A program made the translations under genes and the position numbers. Below are positions 1 to 9,400 of a stretch of DNA of 11,509 nucleotides, piece by piece. The stretch is from Bacteroidia bacterium (GTDB lineage Bacteria; Bacteroidota; Bacteroidia; Bacteroidales; CAJPTX01), in NCBI GenBank assembly GCA_905373475.1, contig CAJPTC010000043.1:1-11509 (forward strand), written 5' to 3'. Each line of letters opens with the position of its first letter. Position 1 is the first letter of the stretch. The notes beneath the pieces are model-generated. The model did no database searches, was not told the origin of the DNA, and saw only the letters and a program-made list of their open reading frames with translations.

Positions 1-17
1 ACAAAAATGCACAATTA

Positions 18-55
18 GGGGCGAATCTCTGTGCGAGATCCGCCCCGTTTTTTTT
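18..55 (+). terminator. Rho-independent terminator of an upstream gene
   Basis: A 12-bp stem (18-29 with 35-46) has a single A-C mismatch and a 5-nt loop, and is followed by G and eight T residues at 48-55. This is the classic intrinsic terminator layout on the plus strand. The gene it serves lies left of the window. The TAG at 16-18 could be that gene's stop codon, but so few codons are visible that this cannot be tested. Confidence 0.75.
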
Positions 56-85
56 GCCCTTATGAAAAAGGTTTACCGGACACCA

Positions 86-257
86 ATATTCGGTATTATG
101 AAATCTGAGCTGCTCTACCGCGGAAAAGTTCAATTCTCCCGAAGAGTTCGTAAAAGCTTTGGAAGAGTACATTGTTTATTACAACAACAAGAGAATCAAA
201 TCTCGCTTAAAAGGAAAGAGTCCGGTACAATTCCGAACTCTTTCACAAAGTAATTAG
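86..257 (+). pseudogene. IS3-family transposase (orfB) C-terminal fragment, frameshifted
   Basis: Two reading frames together give the C-terminus of an IS3 orfB (DDE/rve) transposase. Frame one, 86-118, reads IFGIMKSELLY, the helix after the catalytic Glu. Frame two, 123-257, reads EKFNSPEEFVKALEEYIVYY and then NNKRIKSRLKGKSPVQFRT, ending at TAG 255-257. The YYNNKRIKxxLKGxSPVQFR ending is diagnostic of the family. The join lies between 118 and 123, where CGCG holds one base too many (or two too few). The residues where the catalytic Glu of the 'ENFFG' motif should sit are replaced by unrelated sequence, so the fragment is both truncated and shifted. The open frame that starts at the ATG at 62 runs through the wrong frame after 119 and is not a protein. 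A sequencing error could explain the shift but not the missing N-terminal part. Confidence 0.8.
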
Positions 258-266
258 TTAATAACC

Positions 267-286
267 TGTCCAATTTTTTGGGGTCA
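267..286 (+). repeat. Terminal inverted repeat of the IS3-family remnant
   Basis: TGTCCAATTTTTTGGGGTCA lies just past the transposase stop codon, where the right terminal repeat of an IS3 element belongs. I see no partner copy in inverse orientation elsewhere in the window. Confidence 0.7.
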
Positions 287-347
287 CTTCACCGAAGTCA
301 TGCCCGTTGTATTTATTGACGTCGTGCTACAATCGCTATGCTATCTG

Positions 348-368
348 AAAATGCGCGTTGCGCACTTT
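348..368 (-). terminator. Possible weak terminator of the protease gene
   Basis: Read on the minus strand, AAAGTGCGC and GCGCATTTT can pair over nine positions (one G-T) around a 3-nt loop, about 35 bases beyond the protease stop codon. The 3' arm ends in only four T, so it would be a weak terminator. It could also be chance, because the surrounding 291-402 spacer holds nothing else that I recognise. Confidence 0.4.
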
Positions 369-402
369 ACAAGCGAGGTATGCATCGCACATGCAAATCT
401 CA

Positions 403-3400
403 TTATCGCTCTTTTACGACTGTTATTGTCTTCACCGCGCCATTTTCGGTAGTGAGACGCAAGAGGTAGAGACCCGAGGTAAGATCGCTTGTTTCAATCA
501 CTATCTCACTACCAGCCATATTACCACTACGTACTACAACACCTTGTGCATTGAGTAAGTCGTAACGACCCGTTGCACCGTTGCATAGCAGTCGAAGTTG
601 CGTTGTAAACGGATTGGGCGCTACAAGCACATTAGCCAATACAGCGTCTTCAACAGAAGTAGTCTTCACAAACACTGCCTTTACCTCAACATCTGCGGTT
701 ACAGTGAACTTGCCATCTGACGAGATGTCTGTATCGCCAGCCTTCAGGCTCTCAAGTTTCCAACCCGTCTTAGGTATTGCCACTGCTGTGAGCTCGGTGT
801 CTTCGGGAACGGCATTCAGTTTACTTTCTTCAATACCTGTTATCTTCAGCTCACCTTCGCCCTCTTTCGCAACTGTCACGACATACGTATTAGGTTGCGG
901 AGCGCCTTTTTCCACAAACACTGCCTTCACCTCAACATCTGCGATTACGGTGAACTTACCGTCTGCTTTGATGTCCTGCGTACCTGCCATCAGGCTCTTT
1001 AACTTCCAACCTGTCTTAGGTGTTGCCACTGCCATTAGCTCCGTGCCTTCGGGAACGGCATTCAGTTTACTTTCTTCAATGCCTGTTATCTTCAGCTCAC
1101 CTTCGCCTTCTTTCGCAACTGTCACGACATACGTCTTAGGTTGCGGAGCGCCTTCTTCTACAAACACGGCCTTCACCTCAACATCTGCTGTTACCGTGAA
1201 CTTACCATCAGCCACGATGTCCTGTGCTCCTGCCATTAAGCTCTTCAACTTCCAACCCTTTGTAGGTGTTGCTACTGCTGTGAGCTCTGTACCTTCGGGA
1301 ACTGCCTTAAGCTTCTCGGCATCATAGTCTATTATAACTAATGTACCTTCACCCTCATGAGCAAGTGTTACGGCAAATAGCTTAGGTTGCGGAGCATCTG
1401 CCTCAAATAGAGCTTTATAAGTCGCATCTGCCATTACTGCAAGGTCAGTACGTTTAGTCTCCATTTTTTCATCACTCCATTTAACAAAGTGGTAACCTGC
1501 ATTGGCTTTCGCTTCTACCTCTTCTCCATTTTCTCCTTCAAGAACGACTTGTTCCGCCTTACCTAGAATTTTGCCATGCTCCTCTGCAATGTATGTCAGC
1601 GTATATGTCTTTGCAAACTCGGCAGTATAAATTTTGTCCTCAGTACCCACCACATCAGTTCTCGGATTGTCAGTTCTACCGTCATTCCATTGCTTGAAGA
1701 CGTAGCCAGCATTAGGAACAGCTGCTACACTTGTCGTCTCAGCGCCTTCTTCGACAATTTGATATTTCAGACCTGTAACAGTACCATTCGCACCAGCGAG
1801 ATACTGTATTACGTATGTTGGCTTTGGTATAGGCTTGAAGAGAGCCATTACCGTAACCTCCTGCTTATCCTTACGCACTGCCTCCATCTTTTCATCCGAC
1901 CATTTGTCGAATACATAGCCCGCATCGGATACTGCTGTCACTTCGGCTCCTTCTGTACCAGCTGTCGTAGTAAACTCAAGACGTTCTACTTTATCCGTTT
2001 CACCCTGTTTTTGCAACTTACCATGTTCGCCTGCTAGGTAGCGTAACATCACGTGTCCTGGTTCAGGATCATAACAAACCCTGATATCATCCAAAGCACA
2101 GTATGTAGCCGTAGCCCCACCTCCAAATATCCAACGGAAACGAATATACTTATGTGTACCTAGTGTCGCATTATCCAACTCAAAGGTCTCGGTCTTCGCG
2201 CCTATTGGCGTATCTGAGATATCGGCTGCAGGTTTCCAGACCTCGTCCTCAAAGCTGTATTCTAACTTGGCCACTGGACGTAGATAAGTTACGTTGATGT
2301 AGCGTATATAAGTCAGAACAACCTTCGACGTTCCTCTCGCTTCTAAGGAGAACCAAGGCGAAGCAGCCGACAAACTTTCATAAATGGGTTTCGAAGCTTC
2401 GTATTGTGGCGCAAGTATCAGTTTGTTGCCAGAGTTTGCATTAGTTACAATCTGATTAAACTCCGAGATATGCCAACCAAGTCCAGCTTTTGGTTTTTCG
2501 AGAGTCCAACCTTTCAATGCACTTTCTCCGAGATTAAAGTTTTCTGTCCATGCCAAGCGATAGGGTTTAAAGAACATGGCTTTTATCGTCATATCCTTCC
2601 TTACCCTTAATTCTTTACGCTCCTTGGTCATAACCCCGTCTGACCACCCTATGAACATATAACCTTCTTTTGCTTTAACTGCTACTTGTTGTCCGTCCTC
2701 ACCTGGTACAACCTGTTGCATAGCTTTTGTCGGATCAAGGAATTCTCCGCCTTCGCTAACATTATACGTTAGAGAGTAGTTAAATGTCTCAAATTCAGCA
2801 GTTACCGTGATATCTTCAGTTACCGCCTTATCCATACGGACAGCTTCGGGATTCCCATCACTCCACTTCTTAAAGCGATATTTCTGCGTCTTTGGTAATG
2901 CAACTACTTGTGTGCCGTTGCACCCTGCTGCAACCTTTTGTACTGAAGACCCCTGCACTATTCCATTTACATCTGCTGAATATGTCAGCGTGTAAACTTC
3001 CTGTAACAATTGAAGCTCAACTGTTACACTGCCTTCTTTCACCTCAAAATCCTTAGTCGCAGTCGTATAACCCGCTTTAGTTGCCGTTACCGAATATGTA
3101 CCTGCGCGTAGATAGAGCTTGTATGTACCCTCTGTCGTGGTTTCCACCGCCATTTTACCGATTTGCAATGTAACACTTGGTAATATTTCATTTGCTTCAT
3201 TTTTCGTTACAAATGTTACCTCTTTTGCTTCCTTAGCTGGCGTTACAGTCAGTGTAGCATTTGTACGCGTTACTTTATAGCATCCTTGCTCATAAGGCTG
3301 TGTATAACCTTTAGGAGCAATTGTATACGTACCCTGTGGAAGCGGAGGCATGGTAGCATCCCAGACCTTACCATTTGGCATATAAATTTCGTACGTTGTC

Positions 3401-6400
3401 TCAAATTGTGCTTCGGTATTAGGGAATGCTAAGCCTTGATATTCAAATTCGAGAGCAGGCAGCTCATCGCCTTGTGCCATTGTAACGTCCTTAACCTTTA
3501 TCGTCAAATTCGCACGGGTCACCTCAATATCGCGACTCTTCGCTTCCGCAGCCTTATAGAGGTCGTCCCCCTCTTGTTTAGCGATAATTTGGGTTGTGCC
3601 TACACCCACTGTTATCAAATTGCCATCCGCATCTACTGTAACAATTGTTGGGTCAAGACTCAGGTATGAGATAGGCAAACCGGAGGAGACCGTCGCATCT
3701 AATTTCAATGGATCGCCTTGATAAACGCGCTCTATCTTATCTGCTGCCCATTCGATCTCTTGCTTCAAGGCAAGACGTACTGTATAGAACTTAGCATCAC
3801 GGTTGTTCTGTGCGACAACTCTAAGAGTCAGAGGCGACGAAAGATCTACTTTCAAGTCGCTGTTAAGCGCAACCTCGCTATTGCCATTGTAAAGCTTTGC
3901 TCCCTGCGATATGCTGGATACAACTAAAACAGCTTCCTTAGGATTGAACTTCTCTGTAGCCGAATTATCTCCTGCTTCAAAAACGATCAACTGCTCTGGG
4001 TTAGTCACCGTAAGTCCTGTTTTCAGACCAGCATTTTTCTCTTTTGGCAAAGCAATTGTAAGCAAATCACAAGCATCTGAAGCATCCTTTACTATCTGGA
4101 TGGTCACTTGTTCACTCAGATTTACGCCAAACAGATTCTGTCGTTCTAGCGTAAATGTCAACTTATTGTCAGTAGCTGTGCTAAAGTCAATTTGCGCACC
4201 ATTTGCAATTTCCTTTGCGCCATTCTTGATCGTAACCTCTGGCCAATGTGTTATAAAATTCACTTTTACCTTGTCAAATGCTGTAAAATTATGAGGCATC
4301 GTAACCTTTATATCCGTCCCTGTAACCTGCGCTGGAATTATCTGCCCTTCTACCTCAACACTCTTAAGCACCTTATCTAGTTTCTTCCAAATATCTTCAT
4401 CCTGACGTTCGCTCACTATACGAGCATAGTTATTGCCGTCTTCACCAAATGCCGAGATCTTACCCTTGCCTTCCGTAAAAATGTATTCTCCAATACATCC
4501 CGCAGGCAAATTGCCCCCTTCGCGGACGCTTTTGGTCATTGCATTCTTGAGTTCTAATGGCGTCCGTTTTTTATTCCAAATGCGGAACATGGCATTCTGC
4601 CCCGTCATGGCATTTAAGAAAACATGTTTAAACGAGAAACCGCCTACACCAATCTGGGTCATTTCAACACTTTCGCCATCGACGTATGCTTTTACACTTA
4701 TATCATCGCTGCCATACCAAGTTTGGGTTAGTTCAATGTAAGCCGCAACATGATGCCACTTACCTTGCTTCAATGCTGCTTTTTTGCTGATATAGCCTCC
4801 ATCGCCAGCAATCACAACCAAGGAATTAGGCGCGTACTTTGCATTACCCTTAAACGAACCTAAGTATATACCCTTGTTGCCCGAATGAAGGAATGCTGCC
4901 GTTTGTATATCATCTAGTTTCCACCATCCCTCAACGGTTACTTTGTCTTGTACTTTTGTTCCTATATTCTCCAGTTTTACCGCCTCTTTTTCTGCATTGA
5001 CGAAGTTCAGAGCATACAGATCTGATGTCTTAGGAGCAATTTTATAGACGATAGCCGTAAGCACATTGTCCTTTTCATTGCCATCTTTATCTTTCAAAGA
5101 GACAGTAACTGTGTGTTTACCTTCTGCACTTAAATCTGCTTTCGCATTGAAAGTAAGCATAGCAGTCCCACCCCGCGCAGACAAAGAACAACTCATTTCT
5201 TCTTCAATCTCATTCAGCTCATCAACCTTAACAGCGAGTTTCAGTTTATTCACATCTGTGAGACCGTTGTTCTTAATCTTCACCCTAATCGGTGTTTCAT
5301 TGGTGAGATTATCGCGCCCCGTTTTCAGATCTACAAATTCTTCCAGTGCTAACTCAAAGTCACTCGGGCTTTGTCCTTCCTTTAACTCTGTCGTAAAATC
5401 TACTACATGTCCCCACGCGATCTCTTCTTTGCTCTTAAACTTTGTGTAGTTTGCATCATCGGTCAATACGACTCGCATACGATGCTCGCCAGGCTTCAAC
5501 CCCGTTAATCCAGAAAGATCTATAATTAGGTTATAGGTATCGTTATCAACCTTTAGCGTTTCTTTTTTTACGAGTTCAGTAGCGTTCTCCTCCAGCGTAT
5601 TATCATCATTCGCATCTACAAATACTCGAATAGATGCCGCAGCTGTCTCGGCTGTAACTTTTTTCGTTAAAACGAACTCAAGAGCGTTCTTCCCTTTCGT
5701 ATAAAGCGGCACTTTTGTCTCAGGCATATAAACCACCTTATTGCCGCTTTTTATACTTATAGGTTCTTGTCCTATCGCTGTGCGTACCTTTGCAATAGCG
5801 AGCATTGTAGGCGCTTTAATTGTACCGCCTCCTTCCCAAATTGGGTCATGGAGAATAGAAAGCGTCTTTTTGTTGTTCGCCGCATTACCATCAAATGCCA
5901 GCTCAGCCTCAACTTCCATACGCATAGGAGCAGTCACATCTATTTCCTTGGGAAGCACAAAATGTGTATCGCCTTGTGCTTTCAATTCAGGAATTAGATA
6001 CCGCTGCACCACACCATCTATTGCAACATTTAAAACTACACCCTTGAGAACAATAGGCAGGAGGTTCTTAACTGTGATGTCTATTTTTTTGTGGTTATTG
6101 TCTGCTCCTGGCGTTTCCCGTATTTCCGTCAACTCCCACTGATCTGGCATAGCCACCTCGCTGAGTTCAGCCACCCAACCATCATTTTGTTTACCACTGT
6201 AGGCTACAAAGACGAAAGTCAGCCCACCATTTGCAGCGTCTGCTACATAGGTCAGTGGTTCTTTGCTATTGCCCGTTAGCTTATAGTTTGCAGCTGACGG
6301 TTTTACCTTCAAATTAGCGGGTACATTGCCTGTAAAAATATACAAGGTGTCTCCTTCTGCAAAGGCTCGTTCCTTAAATGTTACTTGTACGGCAGCATTG

Positions 6401-9400
6401 TTTTTAGAGGGAAGGATCTGCAACAATGCTTGCTCATCTACATTATACTGCTCAAGCATCCCGCGCCCATCTGTAAAGAGCTTTTTGCCACTCAACTTTG
6501 TCGATATATAGGGCACTTTGGGAAGCTTCATACCCCAGAACTCTACATACGAGACCTCGGGCATCACTATACCTTCCCCCATGTTGTAGACCTCAAAAGT
6601 CTCTTCGTCATTAGCAGGCTTCGTATCTCCTTCTGTCGCAGCTCGTACGACAACCGAGAACTTATGAGGCGCTTCGCTCGCAAAGTTGTGTTCAACTGCG
6701 ATAATTCTATCTTCAAATGGTTTGAGGGTCTCTATTAACGTAGAGTAAATCAACTTTCCGTCGACTTGTACAGATACGGGGACATTTGTTATTTCGGAAG
6801 AAGTAAAGTTCATTACTTTGAAACGGATTGTTTCATTTTGCATTGATGCCTTTGCTTCAATCGCAGGTTCATTTACCCATGCAATGCCCGCATCCTTAGT
6901 TTCTGTTGTCTTGTTCAGACGATAGTAAACAAAAACAATTCGATCTTTCTTGTTTGCCAGTGCAGTCTCGAACTTAAGCATAACCTTCTGCCCTGCGTAT
7001 GGAGTCAGATCCCAAGTAGCATAGTGTTCTTCGCCATCACATTCAATCTGACCACGTCCTAATACATCTGCCTTTTCTTCGCCATTAACTAAGAGGCGTA
7101 GCAAAGCACCTTTCTCTCTTTCGCTCTTCGGCATGTAATAATAGGTACGCAGATGCAACTTCGTATTTTTGGGAATATCCGTCAGATCGATATTGCAAGA
7201 CGTTAATGTGCCTACATTGTCATGCTGCTTGAACGGTTCATCCCAATTCTGAGCATCTTTACTCGCTTGCCAGATAAGCACGTGCGAATCAAATGGGAGA
7301 TTTAGAGAGGCTGGTGTTTCAACAGGCTGATATAATACGTTTTTACCTGCAGTCATCGTTACATATCTGAGCGGCGAACCAACGAAAGACTCCAAATAAG
7401 GCAAGTCGGCTATTGTAAGCGTTTTCGGGGAAGCGCCTTTGGCGAATACCGCTATACTGCGTGCACCTTTTACACCTTCTCCATTGATTGCACGTACCGC
7501 ATATACATTACGCTGACCTTCTTTTACAGCACTAGCCTCGAGCACATATTCTGTAGTAGTAACATTGTCGTTTAATACTGTATAAACACCTTTATCTACG
7601 TCAGCACGGAGTATTTCATATTTCGTCGCCCCTTCGGCAGCTGTCCATGTAAGTTTCCAACCAGTTGTCGAACAAGCTTGTTCTTCCAATTTTAGATCTG
7701 TTGCCCGAGTCATAATGGAGAACTGTCCTGTCATCTTCACAGTATACCCCTTAGCATCCACTACTCGAATAGACGCCCTATTGCTTGCAGGGGTTATTTT
7801 GGGTAGAAGAATAGAGTCACAAAGGGAGGCTGTCTCCGTAAGTAGCGTATAGGAAGTACCATCGGTAGTTAGTTCTACTTTCAATGGTGCTGTAAGATTC
7901 TCGGTATGTAAAAAGATATCGTCTCCTGGTGTATAGGTATCGCCATTCATCGGAGCAGTGATCATGGGACGCTTATAGTCAAAATACCAAACCACTACGT
8001 AGTCCTGCTTTTCTTCTTGGTTCACCTTACCCTCTACCTTTATTGTGTAGCTCCCTACCACAGGGTCTTTTACAACAACTTGCTCTATGTTGTCTACAAC
8101 ATTTTTCACGGTAGCCACTGCGGGGGTATTCGGGTTACTCGGATCGAGCGTATAGGGCAAATAGGTCTTCCCATTCCCTTCCACCGTCACGTCTAGATCG
8201 TTTACCAGCGGACAATCTCCTGTTGCATACTCCTTACTCGACACAGGATCATTCCAACAGATCATCACGCGAAGTTCTTTCACGCCTGCGGGCACATTGA
8301 TTGTTTTTGTTTGCGCAGCTCCACCTTTTCCCAATGAGGCAAAACTATGCCAGTTATTTTCCATTGCCGTAACAGCCGCAATCGCATTGAGACTACCAAA
8401 ACCGAACTTGTAGTCTGGTCCCACATTACCCGCATCATCAGCGGTATTTGCAATCAGCGCTTTTAGGTAGTAATTGTAGGGAAGTGCACCACCATGAAGC
8501 TGCCCCCAACGCTGTGTCAAAAGCGCTAAATGCCCTGCCACCGTGGGACACGACATCGATGTTCCACTCATATAGTCATAGCTCTGTTCTGGCATAACAG
8601 AATAAACGTTACGACCTCTTGCTGAGATAATGGGGAAAATACGTCCGTCAAGGAGTGGTCCGAAACTAGAGAATGTCGTCATTTCACCTGTAGCCGTCAA
8701 GGCAGCTACCGAAATGATATTCTTGGCATAATTTGTGGAATGGCTGAATGCCTTGTCACATGCTCCTTGTGAGTTCCCTGCTGAAAAGCAATGCGTAAGT
8801 GTAGGGACATAATATGCTAGGAGGTCTGTATTCGGATTACCTAATTGCGAATAGTTAAGGAATTTTTCGTAGCCACACAGTGCAGACATACGCAATCCGT
8901 ATGAGTTGGAAGTAATGGAGATATTTTCTTTTTCATTACACTCCAACATTTCTTGTGCTACACTCTTTCCATTATTTTGTTTATTAAAATTCCATGTCCA
9001 GATCTCCGCTTCAGGAGCCATGCCTCGAGCTCGCTCATCGAGTAAGCCAGCTCCGAGTATTGTACCTGTAGTGTGCATACCATGCCCTCCTGCCGATGCT
9101 TGTCCTATTTCAAACTCACATCGGTGGGCTCGGTTACCGTAATCTATGTGGTCAGCAACATTACCATCCCATATACCTACACGCACACCTTTCCCAGTCA
9201 AACCACGCCCGCCTAATTCGGGTGTCATACGTAGATTTGCTGCTCCACCGAGCCGAGCGCCACGAAAGTTCTCCAATTCCATAGGAGGTTGTACCCAACG
9301 AATGGCAGATACATAGTTAGCATCGGCTAACGCAAGTATCTGCTCGCGCCTTGCTGTGATTTCAGCACTACGCAATAGATCCGACACCGCATTAAAGCTT

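Larger units (their letters stand above)
86..290 (+). mobile_element. Remnant of the right end of an IS3-family insertion sequence
   Basis: The stretch contains the 3' end of an IS3-type transposase (see the pseudogene at 86-257), followed ten bases later by TGTCCAATTTTTTGGGGTCA at 267-286. The reverse complement of that sequence starts TGACCCCAAAAA, which matches the terminal inverted repeats usual in IS150-group IS3 elements. The true outer edge is 286, or up to 290 if CTTC belongs to the element. The left end, the upstream orfA and most of orfB are absent, so no target-site duplication can be checked. The element is dead. The left breakpoint is placed where similarity to the family fades, around 83-89. 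Confidence 0.75.

Noticed and set aside
62..253. 63-codon open frame starting at ATG 62 as a stand-alone small gene
   Set aside because: Only residues around IFGIMKSELLY make sense; after 119 the frame departs from the transposase reading, which continues in another frame to 257.
581..1327. 248-codon Ser/Thr/Val-rich open frame on the plus strand with internal repeats
   Set aside because: It is the antisense of the 82-residue repeat region of the protease; its repetition only mirrors the sense repeats, and it has no signal peptide or family match.
664..1395. CRISPR-like array because of regular repeats
   Set aside because: The 246-bp units are contiguous, in frame and protein-coding, with no unique spacers; the same holds for the 75-bp units at 10602-10976.
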